Positions 1 through 7,424 are shown, numbered from the stretch's first letter. The stretch: DNA of 16,093 bases from Lachnospiraceae bacterium UBA7109 (GCA_002492335.1 DKYD01000079.1:1-16093); one strand, 5' to 3'. A program made the numbers and translations. The notes: generated from the sequence alone by a model not told the origin.

Positions 1-582
1 GGCAGCAGGAGTACCGAGGGCATCACTCCACTTTTTACCTGTAATCTCTTCCAGCTGGTGAATCGCATCCCAGAACTGTGCACGGATATAGGCAACCTCT
101 GCATCGGACACTTCATAATCCGGGTTGAACGGAATATCCAGCATAATCATTGGAATATCCAGCTCTTTGGAAAGATTCTCATACCACTTGATCATGCAGT
201 TACAAATATTGTTACAGCACAACAGAAAATCCGGCTGCGGCATATTCTGCTCCGGTGCATCCTTCACCTTCGCATAAGCAAGACTGATTCTTGCATAAGC
301 ACAGATATCATTCGAGTACCCGTCTGCCTCACTGATCTCACATAATCTCTGTCCGCCTCCCCTTGCGGCAATACCTGCCGCCTGGTTCTCCGGATAACAG
401 ACAGCAAGACCTAAGGTTTCCGGAATCTCTACCGGGAAATTACTGGAACACCAGCCTACCATTTCGCCGCGGTCTTTTGCGGCCTGGGCGTCTTTGTATG
501 CATTTGCCGCAATCTGACCCAATTTATACTTTGCCGAATTCGGGTCCGGCGGCGTACGACGTTTTTTTACTTCCTCTGCCAT
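1..582 (-). CDS. 2-hydroxyacyl-CoA dehydratase, alpha-type subunit (partial, C-terminus outside window)
   Basis: The 194 visible codons resemble the N-terminal part of HgdA/HadB/LcdA-type subunits, which with a second subunit and an ATP-dependent activator remove water from (R)-2-hydroxyacyl-CoA in amino-acid or lactate fermentation. Recognisable family segments are a GW-C-SS-FP motif near residues 43-50, YPENQAAGIAA at 63-73, a YARISLAY stretch at 97-104 and the cysteine-rich CCNNICNC at 122-129 followed by KWYEN; cysteines of this region bind the [4Fe-4S] cluster in the family. Full-length members have roughly 400-480 residues, so more than half is missing here. The ATG at 582 is preceded by AAGGAG at a good distance. 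The gene has its own putative promoter and a GntR-type operator upstream, and a GntR regulator next door. The substrate (hydroxyglutaryl, hydroxyisocaproyl, lactoyl or another) cannot be told from this part. Confidence 0.88.
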   Translation of the reverse strand, partial: MAEEVKKRRTPPDPNSAKYKLGQIAANAYKDAQAAKDRGEMVGWCSSNFPVEIPETLGLAVCYPENQAAGIAARGGGQRLCEISEADGYSNDICAYARISLAYAKVKDAPEQNMPQPDFLLCCNNICNCMIKWYENLSKELDIPMIMLDIPFNPDYEVSDAEVAYIRAQFWDAIHQLEEITGKKWSDALGTPAA

Positions 583-634
583 TTTCTTCTCCTTTTCTTT
601 GTCTTTATTTTCACTTTCTTATTTGTTTTCTTCT

Positions 635-654
635 CTTGTCGACTTGTCGACAAG
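635..654. promoter_or_regulatory. Palindromic GntR-type operator with an extra half site
   Basis: The perfect 12-base palindrome CTTGTCGACAAG at 643-654 is preceded directly by another CTTGTCGAC at 635-643, so one full site and an additional half site share a base. A TTGT-N2-ACAA core is the general shape of operators used by FCD-class GntR regulators. It lies just downstream of the predicted start of transcription and 50-70 bases before the dehydratase start codon, a place where a bound repressor would block transcription. The obvious candidate binder is the GntR protein encoded directly upstream (736-1425). Binding is inferred, not shown. Confidence 0.6.
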
Positions 655-669
655 TTATCTCTGTAAAAA

Positions 670-698
670 AGAATATCACACATTTCCAAAATTGTAAA
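670..698 (-). promoter_or_regulatory. Putative promoter of the dehydratase gene
   Basis: On the minus strand a TTTACA -35 box (693-698) is followed after exactly 17 bases by TATTCT (670-675) as a -10 box, with the start expected near 663. The -35 matches the consensus in five of six bases, the -10 in four. It sits inside the inverted repeat 673-714 and just upstream of the palindromic operator. The alternative is that these bases serve only as loop and arm of a terminator. Confidence 0.4.
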
Positions 699-714
699 TA
701 GAAATATGTGATAT
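673..714 (-). terminator. Hairpin with U-tract after the GntR gene
   Basis: Arms 701-714 and 673-686 form a 14-bp stem (one G-U pair) with a 14-base loop, beginning 21 bases after the GntR stop and followed on the transcript by a run of six U. This fits an intrinsic terminator, although the stem is AT-rich and the loop large. Because a plausible promoter lies in the same bases, the repeat might instead be a regulator site. Confidence 0.55.
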
Positions 715-735
715 GTTTCACGAATTTGTAACAGT

Positions 736-1425
736 TCAGCCCGCGCCATTCACCACATACTGCTTCTCACTGTCTTTAATGGTCTTCGCATACTGACTTA
801 CCGTCTCCAGATGATTATGCAGGCATTTCCGTGCTCCTTCTATATCCCGGGCTTCTATCGCATCGACCAGACTTTCATGCTCGGCAATCAATGCCTTGAC
901 ACGCTCGGAATAACGAAGTTCGAAATTTCTCCACCGCCGGAAATGAATGTTCGGCTCTGCAATGAATTCGGCCGCCTTCTTTCTTCCAATCGCATCATAA
1001 AGACATTTGTGAAAAATATTATCCAGCTCATAGAATTCTTCTGAATATTCTTCTCCTTTTTTACAATGCTTTTGCTGCTCAATACAGATTCTCATCCTCC
1101 GGCAGACCTCTTCAACCTCTCCGCTCTCAATAATTCTGCGCAATGCCTCCTGCTCCATGGATTCACGGAAAAATACAATATCTGCTATATAATCCATATC
1201 AATCAGACTGACAAAAGTTCCTCTCTGTGGATATACTTCCACCAGTTTCCTCTGCCTTAATCTTGTGAGCGCCCCTCTCACCATATGCCTGGTCGCCCCA
1301 TACTGTTGACATAACTCATTTTCACTGATCCGCTGTCCCGGCATATAGACCAGATGCTCAATCTTGTCACACAGATCTTCATATATCTCATCGCTGTTCA
1401 TCATCCGCCTGCTCTGTAAATCCAT
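736..1425 (-). CDS. GntR-family transcriptional regulator, FCD subclass
   Basis: This 229-residue protein has an N-terminal winged helix-turn-helix (about residues 10-75, with the RISENELCQQYGATRHMVRGAL stretch split over positions 32-53 and the wing YPQRGTFV at 65-72) and a C-terminal all-helical FCD ligand-binding domain. In the latter D135, H139, H183 and H205 sit where FCD proteins usually bind a metal that holds a carboxylate ligand. Such proteins typically repress catabolic genes until a small organic acid binds. The dehydratase gene follows downstream on the same strand behind a separate promoter and a GntR-like palindrome, so a hydroxy acid or related acid as effector is a reasonable guess. 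The ATG at 1425 has an AGGG five bases upstream; an in-frame ATG pair at residues 8-9 is a less likely start. Confidence 0.9.
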   Translation of the reverse strand: MDLQSRRMMNSDEIYEDLCDKIEHLVYMPGQRISENELCQQYGATRHMVRGALTRLRQRKLVEVYPQRGTFVSLIDMDYIADIVFFRESMEQEALRRIIESGEVEEVCRRMRICIEQQKHCKKGEEYSEEFYELDNIFHKCLYDAIGRKKAAEFIAEPNIHFRRWRNFELRYSERVKALIAEHESLVDAIEARDIEGARKCLHNHLETVSQYAKTIKDSEKQYVVNGAG

Positions 1426-1477
1426 CTTATCCCTGCGCTTTCTGTCTCTTTAAAACTACGAAATTCTCTTTCCTATA

Positions 1478-1506
1478 ATCATAACACGCACTGTCTGCTT
1501 TTTCCA
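1478..1506 (-). promoter_or_regulatory. Possible promoter of the GntR gene
   Basis: On the minus strand TGTTATGAT provides an extended -10 (TATGAT at 1478-1483), 17 bases after a weak -35, TGGAAA (1501-1506). It lies in the 108-base gap between the MerR stop and the GntR start. The match is moderate and read-through from the MerR gene is also possible, as no minus-strand terminator is visible between them. Confidence 0.35.
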
Positions 1507-1533
1507 GATGATAATTTAATCCATCCGGTTCTT

Positions 1534-2268
1534 TTATTCCACTTTGTCACAGTATATTTGAATCGCATTGTCGACGAACTCTGCGGTCCCTTCACCACCA
1601 TACTCATCAATGTTCTTCGTAAAATCACCACCGCCAGAATACATCTTTCCCAAACCGCGCAAAATCTTGTCAGAACAGGTATACAGGTTTTCCGTGATAT
1701 AATCCTGTATCCTTTTCACAAGATCCTGAGCCTTAGACGATGCCGGATCCGTATCCTTCATCTCTCCGGCCTCTTTGAAGAATAACAGGAATCTGTCTGC
1801 CAGAATCTTATCCTCTTCTTCTGTCCGGTTTTTCTGCTTCTCTTCCATCTCTTTGTACTCTGGCGTATCGCCGTAAAGTTCCTTCGCATTTCTGGAATAT
1901 TCATCCAGCTTACTTCTATCAAAAGCTCTAAAATCCATATGTTTTACTCCTAACATTTTTATTCCAAGTGCAAAGTCCATCAGATTTTCAATATGTTCCT
2001 TTTTCAGCTTCAGCAATTCTATCTGTTGTTCCAACGCCTTGCCTCTGTCAAAATCAGGACTGTTTATGATAGCCTTGATGTCCTTTAACGGAAACTCCAA
2101 CTCGCGAAACACCAGGATGTGCTGAAGGCGTTCCAGATCCATATCGTCATACAGTCTGTATCCCGCATTGGTGTATCCCGTCGGATGCAAAAGACCAATC
2201 TTGTCATAATATTGCAGAGTACGTATACTCACCCCGGCAAGCTTGCTCACCTCATGTATCGTCATCAT
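1534..2268 (-). CDS. MerR-family regulator with TipAS-like C-terminal domain
   Basis: The N-terminal region (about residues 1-70) is a MerR DNA-binding domain: TIHEVSKLAGVSIRTLQYYD helix-turn-helix followed by the wing GYTNAGYRLYDD. A helical linker leads to a C-terminal domain (roughly residues 110-244) resembling TipAS, with the segment LLFFKEAGEMKDTDP, an IQDYITENLYTCSDKIL helix and a GGGDFTKNIDEYGGEGTAEF region. TipA-type proteins bind small, often peptide antibiotics and activate efflux or resistance genes as well as themselves. The ORF is open to an ATG at 2283, but a GGAGG at 2277-2281 lies eight bases before the ATG at 2268, and the promoter would leave only a handful of leader bases for the longer form, so 2268 is preferred. 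No efflux gene is adjacent. Confidence 0.88.
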   Translation of the reverse strand: MMTIHEVSKLAGVSIRTLQYYDKIGLLHPTGYTNAGYRLYDDMDLERLQHILVFRELEFPLKDIKAIINSPDFDRGKALEQQIELLKLKKEHIENLMDFALGIKMLGVKHMDFRAFDRSKLDEYSRNAKELYGDTPEYKEMEEKQKNRTEEEDKILADRFLLFFKEAGEMKDTDPASSKAQDLVKRIQDYITENLYTCSDKILRGLGKMYSGGGDFTKNIDEYGGEGTAEFVDNAIQIYCDKVE

Positions 2269-2276
2269 CGTCGTTT

Positions 2277-2281
2277 CCTCC
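2277..2281 (-). promoter_or_regulatory. Ribosome binding site deciding the MerR start
   Basis: GGAGG lies inside the 5' end of the longest reading frame and is spaced eight bases from the ATG at 2268. It supports the shorter protein, which then begins like other MerR proteins directly before the helix-turn-helix. Confidence 0.7.
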
Positions 2282-2298
2282 ATTCGCCTGGTAATATT

Positions 2299-2329
2299 AA
2301 TATAAACTATTACGCAGCGTAGGAGTCAA
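2299..2329 (-). promoter_or_regulatory. MerR-type promoter with operator in a 19-bp spacer
   Basis: TTGACT (-35, 2324-2329) and TATATT (-10, 2299-2304) are separated by 19 bases, longer than the optimal 17 and characteristic of MerR-activated promoters. The inverted repeat ACTATTACGC (2306-2315) and GCGTAGGAGT (2317-2326) around the single base 2316 pairs in eight of ten positions and fills the spacer. It drives the MerR gene just downstream, which points to self-activation upon ligand binding by DNA untwisting, as known for TipA-like regulators. Confidence 0.8.
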
Positions 2330-2346
2330 CACTTTTTTCAAAAATA

Positions 2347-2368
2347 GTCAGGACTCAAAACACCTGAC
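2347..2368 (-). terminator. Weak hairpin after the trp operon
   Basis: A six-base stem, GTCAGG with CCTGAC, with a ten-base loop is followed on the minus strand by TATTTTTG. It is the only terminator-like structure between the trpA stop (2486) and the MerR promoter. The stem is short, so termination may be incomplete. Confidence 0.4.
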
Positions 2369-2485
2369 CATGATACTCTCCCGATTCTTCTCGTAATGCT
2401 TATTATTTCACTTGTTATTGATCGGTTTCAAAATGTTCTCCAATCAGCATTCTCCACTGTTCCGCCTCTTTCACAACACACAGAA

Positions 2486-3256
2486 TCATATCAGAGCCGA
2501 TTTCATTTTCTTTACATAATCGCCAACATATTTCGGCGCAGCCTTTCCATACTGTTCCAACAACCTGATAATAGCCGAACCGACGATCGCTCCATCAGAA
2601 AAACCTGCCATTTTCTTCGCCTGCTCCGGTGTGGAAATACCGAATCCGATCGCACATGGAACCTCCGTATTTTCTCTCACTATTTTAACAATTGATGTAA
2701 GGTCTGTTTTAATCTCACTTCGCACGCCGGTTACCCCAAGACTGGAAACAATATATATAAAACCTTCCGCTTCCTTTGCAATCATGGCAATACGGTTTTC
2801 CGAGGTGGGTGCAATCAGCGATACCAGATCCACTCCATACTTGTGACAGAAGGGCAAAAATTCATCCTTTTCCTCAAATGGAAGATCCGGCAGAATGAGC
2901 CCATCGATTCCGATGTCTTTGCAGGCGCTGATAAAGCGCTCTGCACCGTAGGAGAATACTACATTGGCATAAGTCATAAAAACTATCGGCACAGTGACAT
3001 TCCTGCGCAGTTCTCTGACAAAACGGAAAATCTGATCTGTGGTAACTCCTCCATTCAAAGCCCTCAGATTCGCCCCCTGAATCACCGGGCCTTCCGCAGT
3101 AGGATCGGAGAATGGAATACCAAGCTCTATCAGATCCGCACCATTTTCCACAGCAGCACGGACAACCGCGGCGGTGGTTTCCAGATCCGGATCGCCGCAG
3201 GTAATAAATGGAATGAACGCCTTTCCGTTTTCAAATGCATTTTTAATTTTATTCAT
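2486..3256 (-). CDS. trpA: Tryptophan synthase alpha chain
   Basis: TrpA cleaves indole-3-glycerol phosphate to indole and glyceraldehyde 3-phosphate and passes indole to TrpB. The 256-residue protein has the usual TIM-barrel length and motifs: PFITCGDP at 16-23, LIELGIPFSDP at 42-52 with catalytic E44 (E49 in E. coli), a TYANVVFSYG loop, and phosphate-binding GFGISTPEQ and GAIVGSAI segments near the end. The position of E. coli D60 is E55 here (TAEGP instead of the common LADGP), a conservative change at a catalytic site. The reading frame is open further upstream, but the ATG at 3256 follows a GGAGG, overlaps the trpB stop by eight bases and matches family starts. It is the last gene of the operon. 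Confidence 0.96.
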   Translation of the reverse strand: MNKIKNAFENGKAFIPFITCGDPDLETTAAVVRAAVENGADLIELGIPFSDPTAEGPVIQGANLRALNGGVTTDQIFRFVRELRRNVTVPIVFMTYANVVFSYGAERFISACKDIGIDGLILPDLPFEEKDEFLPFCHKYGVDLVSLIAPTSENRIAMIAKEAEGFIYIVSSLGVTGVRSEIKTDLTSIVKIVRENTEVPCAIGFGISTPEQAKKMAGFSDGAIVGSAIIRLLEQYGKAAPKYVGDYVKKMKSALI

Positions 3257-4439
3257 GAAGATCCTCCCCTCTGTAACGGGCAATAGCGGCGCAGTCTTTA
3301 TCGCCTCTGCCGGATATAGTGATAACAATAATTTGATCTTTGTTCATAGCAGGCGCCAGCTTTATTGCATGCGCGACTGCGTGAGCCGATTCAATAGCAG
3401 GAATAATCCCTTCGGTTCTGGCCAGATACTCAAAGGCGCATACCGCCTCATCGTCTGTAACAGGGACATACTCCGCTCTGCCAATGTCATATAAATGCGC
3501 ATGCTCCGGGCCAATCCCGGGATAATCCAGACCTGCCGAAATGGAGTAAACCGGAGCAATCTGGCCATATTTGTCCTGGCAGAAATAAGACTTCATACCA
3601 TGAAAGATGCCAGGTTTTCCGGTGGCGATGGTCGCCGCTGTCTCTGCCGTGTCAATTCCCCGGCCTGCTGCTTCACACCCGATCAGCCGAACCTCCTGAT
3701 CCCCGATAAAATGGTAGAAACTGCCAATCGCATTGGATCCACCTCCAACACAGGCGAGAACTGCATCCGGCAGCCTGCCCTCCTTTGCAAGAATCTGCTC
3801 CCTGATTTCTTTGGAAATCACCGCCTGAAAATCACGGACAATGGTAGGAAAAGGATGCGGTCCCATAACAGAGCCAAGGCAATAATGTGTGTCATCAATA
3901 CGGGAAGTCCATTCTCTCATTGCCTCGGAAACAGCATCCTTCAGCGTTGCTGTACCGGATTTTACAGGAATAACCTCTGCACCGAGCAGGCGCATACGAT
4001 ACACATTCAACGCCTGACGAACGGTATCCTCCTCCCCCATAAAAACCACACATTCCATCCCCATAAGCGCAGCGGCAGTTGCCGTTGCAACACCGTGCTG
4101 ACCGGCTCCCGTTTCCGCGATCAATCTTGTTTTTCCCATCTTTTTTGCAAGAAGCGCCTGACCGAGCACATTATTAATCTTATGTGCCCCGGTATGGTTG
4201 AGATCTTCACGTTTCAGATAAATTTTGGCGCCGCCCAGATCCCTGGTCATTTTTTCGGCATAGTAGAGTCTGGACGGTCTGCCTGCATATTCATTAAAAA
4301 GTTCAGTAAGTTCTTTGTTAAATTCAGGATCTTTTTTATAGTAATCATACGCTTTCTCTAATTCAATTACCGCATTCATCAACGTTTCCGGAATATACTG
4401 CCCGCCGTGAATGCCAAAACGTCCTTTTGGATTTGTCAT
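3249..4439 (-). CDS. trpB: Tryptophan synthase beta chain
   Basis: TrpB is the pyridoxal-phosphate enzyme that joins indole from TrpA with L-serine to give tryptophan. The 396 residues match the usual length of the trpA-linked TrpB1 form. Visible are the start GRFGIHGGQYIPETL (7-21), the Schiff-base lysine K87 in HTGAHKINN, catalytic E109 in AETGAGQHG, and the phosphate-binding GGGSN at 232-236. The gene starts with ATG overlapping the trpF stop by four bases (ATGA) and ends in an eight-base overlap with trpA, so the two subunits of the complex are translationally coupled. Confidence 0.98.
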   Translation of the reverse strand: MTNPKGRFGIHGGQYIPETLMNAVIELEKAYDYYKKDPEFNKELTELFNEYAGRPSRLYYAEKMTRDLGGAKIYLKREDLNHTGAHKINNVLGQALLAKKMGKTRLIAETGAGQHGVATATAAALMGMECVVFMGEEDTVRQALNVYRMRLLGAEVIPVKSGTATLKDAVSEAMREWTSRIDDTHYCLGSVMGPHPFPTIVRDFQAVISKEIREQILAKEGRLPDAVLACVGGGSNAIGSFYHFIGDQEVRLIGCEAAGRGIDTAETAATIATGKPGIFHGMKSYFCQDKYGQIAPVYSISAGLDYPGIGPEHAHLYDIGRAEYVPVTDDEAVCAFEYLARTEGIIPAIESAHAVAHAIKLAPAMNKDQIIVITISGRGDKDCAAIARYRGEDLHE

Positions 4440-5044
4440 CTTCCATCTTCCTTTCTGACGGCGGCAACAAAAGCCGCCATTTTATTTTTATCTTTCTTTC
4501 CCCCGGTTTCAATGCCCGAGCTGACGTCAACGGCAAAAGGCTGCAATACTTTTATCGCTTTCGTCACGTTTGTGCAGTCAAGTCCGCCTGCAAGAAAGTA
4601 CGGTCTCTGGATATCCTCAAGTAAACTCCAGTCAAAAACAACTCCTGTACCGGCTCCTGAATCAAGCAGGATATAGTCTGCCGGGCTGCACTGTGCCTTT
4701 AATACTTCTTCCTTCTCTGTAATTCGAAAAGCCTGGATCAGCGGTTTCGCTGTTTTCTCCCGCAGACCTGCAATATATTTTTCATCTTCATTGCCATGAA
4801 GCTGTGCGATATCAATCACCCCGCCATCCAGTAACCTTGCAACCGTATCCACATTTTCATTGACAAACACCCCGACAGCTTTGATATTAGGAGCAAGAGC
4901 TGCCTTTAACTCTGAAGCCTGCCGGGCTGACACGGCTCGACGACTGTTTTTTGCAAACACAAAACCGATATAGTCAGGATTTAATTCGTTCGCTGCTTCA
5001 ACATCTTCTTTCCGAGAAATCCCGCAAAGTTTGATCTTTGTCAT
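4436..5044 (-). CDS. trpF: Phosphoribosylanthranilate isomerase
   Basis: TrpF carries out the Amadori rearrangement of phosphoribosylanthranilate to the substrate of TrpC. It is a monofunctional 202-residue TIM-barrel protein. The start IKLCGI holds the catalytic general base C7, and LLDSGAGTG holds the general acid D128; QLHGNE (81-86) and FLAGGLD near residue 151 are further family motifs. It overlaps trpC upstream and trpB downstream by four bases each (ATGA), so it is part of a translationally coupled run. Confidence 0.97.
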   Translation of the reverse strand: MTKIKLCGISRKEDVEAANELNPDYIGFVFAKNSRRAVSARQASELKAALAPNIKAVGVFVNENVDTVARLLDGGVIDIAQLHGNEDEKYIAGLREKTAKPLIQAFRITEKEEVLKAQCSPADYILLDSGAGTGVVFDWSLLEDIQRPYFLAGGLDCTNVTKAIKVLQPFAVDVSSGIETGGKKDKNKMAAFVAAVRKEDGR

Positions 5045-5826
5045 ACTGCACCTCGCAATTCACAAAGTTTTGCCCCTTTATCCCCAGCCCGTATCAAGGT
5101 CTCTCCGACAAGTACTGCATCGGCGCCGATTTCCCGCAGCTTTGCCACATCTTCGGCGGAGCGGACGCCGCTTTCGGATACAAACAAAATCTCTTTTGGT
5201 ATCAAATCCCGGAGTCTGCGGCTGTTGTCAGTGTCAACAGAAAAGTCCTTCAGATTGCGGTTGTTTACCCCAACCATTCTCGCTCCTGCCCGAAGCGCCG
5301 TCTCAACCTCGGCTTCATTATGGGCTTCTACCAGAGCCGACATTCCGAGTGTATCACAAATATTGATATATTCTTTGATCCTGCTTTCCGAAAGAATGGA
5401 GCAAATAAGAAGCACCGCAGACGCGCCAAGTAATTTTGCTTCATAAATCATATAATCGTCAACGGTAAAATCCTTGCGTATACACGGGACGGAAACAACT
5501 TCGGTAATTTCTTTCAGATATTTATTATCACCAAGAAACCATTTGGGCTCAGTCAGGACAGAAATGCAGTCCGCGCCTGCCGCCTCATATTCTCTGGCAA
5601 TCTGCACATACGGAAAATCCGGTGCGATCAATCCCTTTGATGGAGACGCCTTTTTACATTCACAGATAAAAGCAATATCCTCCGTCTTTAACGCATTTTC
5701 AAATGCAAAGTTACCTTTTGGCAGATTCAGCGCCCGCGTCCGGATCTCTGCGTGGGGAATTATTTTATTTATCTCATACACACGTTCTCTTGCATGTTCT
5801 GCAAGCTGTTCCAGAATCGTCATCAT
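5041..5826 (-). CDS. trpC: Indole-3-glycerol phosphate synthase
   Basis: TrpC closes the indole ring, giving indole-3-glycerol phosphate with loss of CO2 and water. The 261 residues are of normal length for a monofunctional enzyme, not fused to TrpF as in E. coli. Motifs are ECKKASPSKG at 56-65, IRKDF at 116-120 with the likely catalytic K118, VGVNNRNL and the phosphate-binding SESGV and LVGETLIR segments. Two adjacent ATG codons (5826 and 5823) follow GGAGG at four and seven bases; the second has the more usual spacing and the first forms the ATGA overlap with the trpD stop, so the protein may begin at either. Confidence 0.97.
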   Translation of the reverse strand: MMTILEQLAEHARERVYEINKIIPHAEIRTRALNLPKGNFAFENALKTEDIAFICECKKASPSKGLIAPDFPYVQIAREYEAAGADCISVLTEPKWFLGDNKYLKEITEVVSVPCIRKDFTVDDYMIYEAKLLGASAVLLICSILSESRIKEYINICDTLGMSALVEAHNEAEVETALRAGARMVGVNNRNLKDFSVDTDNSRRLRDLIPKEILFVSESGVRSAEDVAKLREIGADAVLVGETLIRAGDKGAKLCELRGAV

Positions 5827-6851
5827 CCCACCTCCGAAGCATTGCTGACCTCAATGAGCGCCTGAAGCGTTTTCATTGCCTTTCCAGAGTCGATCAACTC
5901 TGCGGCAAAGGCAATACCATCTTTCATGCTGTCCGCTTTACCACCGATATAAAGCGATGCACCGGCATTCATCAGGACTGCGTTCCGTCTGTGTCCCTTT
6001 TCGCCATTCAAAATATTTAAAGTAATTTGCGCATTTTCTTCGGGGGTACCGCCTTTTAAATCTTCCTTTGTACATCTTTCAAAACCGAATTCTTCAGGGG
6101 TGATCTCATAAGATTTGAACCATCCGTCACGAATCTCACAGATCCTGGTCGGCGCACTCATAGAAATCTCGTCCAGCTTATCCATACCATATACTACCAT
6201 ACCACGCTTAATGCCAAGATTGATCAAAACCTGGGCCAAAGGCTCCACAAGATAATCATCATATACCCCCAGCAGTTGGAAAGAAGGTGTACCAGGGTTG
6301 GTCAGGGGTCCCAGAATATTAAATACCGTGCGGAAACCAAGCTCCTTACGGATCGCGCCTACATACTTCATTGATGTGTGGTATTTCTGCGCAAAAAAGA
6401 AGCACATACCTGCCTTGTCAAGAAGTTCGATGCATTTTTCAGGACTTTGATTGATATTCACCCCCAGTGCTTCCAGACAGTCTGCCGTTCCACACTGTGA
6501 GGATGCGGCACGATTTCCATGTTTTGCCACCTTCATTCCGCCTGCCGCTGCAACAAGAGCGGAGGTAGTGGAAATATTAAAGCTGTGGGCGTTGTCGCCG
6601 CCCGTTCCCACAATTTCAAACAGTTCCATATCCGTTTCAACTTTTTGTGCATGTGCACGCATAGCCGCGGCACATCCTGCAATCTCATCAGTAGTTTCGG
6701 CTCTGGCGCTTTTCGTTGAAAGAGCCGCGAGAAATGCAGCATTCTGCGTAGGTGTTGTTTCGCCGCTCATAATTTCATTCATTACAGTATAGGCTTCCGT
6801 ATAAGTGAGGTCTTCTTTATTGACAATCTTAACAATCGCTTCTTTGATCAT
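5823..6851 (-). CDS. trpD: Anthranilate phosphoribosyltransferase
   Basis: TrpD transfers phosphoribose from PRPP to anthranilate. The 342-residue protein is monofunctional, not fused to TrpG. The PRPP-binding GTGGD motif is at 82-86, NIST at 92-95, and KHGNRAASS at 110-118; further on GPLTNP and a DE-containing loop near YGMDKLDEISM are typical of the family. The start ATG lies three bases after the trpG stop, and its AAGGAG ribosome site is within the last codons of trpG. The end overlaps trpC by four bases. Confidence 0.97.
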   Translation of the reverse strand: MIKEAIVKIVNKEDLTYTEAYTVMNEIMSGETTPTQNAAFLAALSTKSARAETTDEIAGCAAAMRAHAQKVETDMELFEIVGTGGDNAHSFNISTTSALVAAAGGMKVAKHGNRAASSQCGTADCLEALGVNINQSPEKCIELLDKAGMCFFFAQKYHTSMKYVGAIRKELGFRTVFNILGPLTNPGTPSFQLLGVYDDYLVEPLAQVLINLGIKRGMVVYGMDKLDEISMSAPTRICEIRDGWFKSYEITPEEFGFERCTKEDLKGGTPEENAQITLNILNGEKGHRRNAVLMNAGASLYIGGKADSMKDGIAFAAELIDSGKAMKTLQALIEVSNASEVG

Positions 6852-6854
6852 GGC

Positions 6855-7424
6855 TCATATCTCCTTTATAAAATTTTTAAGCATCTGTTTACCATTCGGC
6901 GTCATAATAGATTCGGGATGAAACTGTACGCCGTAAATGGGATATTCTTTGTGTTGTACCGCCATTATTTCACCGTCAGCGGTAACTGCGGTTATTTCCA
7001 GTTCTTCAGGTATCGTATCGGCATCGGCGGCAAGGGAATGGTAACGGGCGACTTTTGCCATTTCCGGCATGTCTTTAAACACTGCGCACTCCGTATCAAA
7101 TTTCACATCCGACTGTTTGCCGTGCATCAGCTTTTTTGCATAAGTCACGGTGGCGCCAAAGGCCACACAGACGGCCTGATGACCGAGGCACACGCCAAGG
7201 GTAGGAATTTCACGGCTGACTGTTTTTACAACCTCTACGATGATTCCTGCTTCTTCAGGCCTTCCCGGACCCGGGGAAAGAATGATACGATCCGGTTTTA
7301 AGTTCCTGATTTCCTCCACCGTCATTTCATCATTACGGATCACTTTGATATCCGGCTCAATCTCGCCGATAAGCTGATAAAGATTATAGGAGAAACTGTC
7401 GTAGTTATCGATTAAAAGAATCAT
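6855..7424 (-). CDS. trpG: Anthranilate synthase component II, glutamine amidotransferase
   Basis: This class I glutamine amidotransferase supplies ammonia to TrpE for anthranilate formation. The 189 residues start ILLIDNYDSFSYNL; the catalytic triad is C79 in GVCLGHQ, with H169 and E171 in GVQFHPES, and the oxyanion motif SPGPG is at 50-54. The frame is open further upstream into trpE, but the ATG at 7424 shares one base with the trpE stop (TGATG), has GGAGG before it and begins exactly as the family does. Proteins of this type may also serve p-aminobenzoate synthesis; no separate pabA is seen here. Confidence 0.96.
   Translation of the reverse strand: MILLIDNYDSFSYNLYQLIGEIEPDIKVIRNDEMTVEEIRNLKPDRIILSPGPGRPEEAGIIVEVVKTVSREIPTLGVCLGHQAVCVAFGATVTYAKKLMHGKQSDVKFDTECAVFKDMPEMAKVARYHSLAADADTIPEELEITAVTADGEIMAVQHKEYPIYGVQFHPESIMTPNGKQMLKNFIKEI

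Noticed and set aside
1504..1528. Seven-base hairpin CCAGATG/CATCCGG followed by a T-rich stretch
   Set aside because: The T-rich side is on the plus strand, where no gene precedes it; on the minus transcript the stem is followed by A residues, so it is not a terminator for merR.
1568..1577. TTGTCGACGA, one base off the GntR-type palindrome, about 140 bases before the GntR start
   Set aside because: It lies within merR codons for VDN, upstream of the better promoter candidate, and is only an imperfect match; coding constraint explains it well enough.
3495..4361. Long plus-strand open frame of 288 codons across trpB
   Set aside because: It is antisense to the strongly conserved trpB, has no recognisable family features and no ribosome site; it is a shadow of trpB codon usage.
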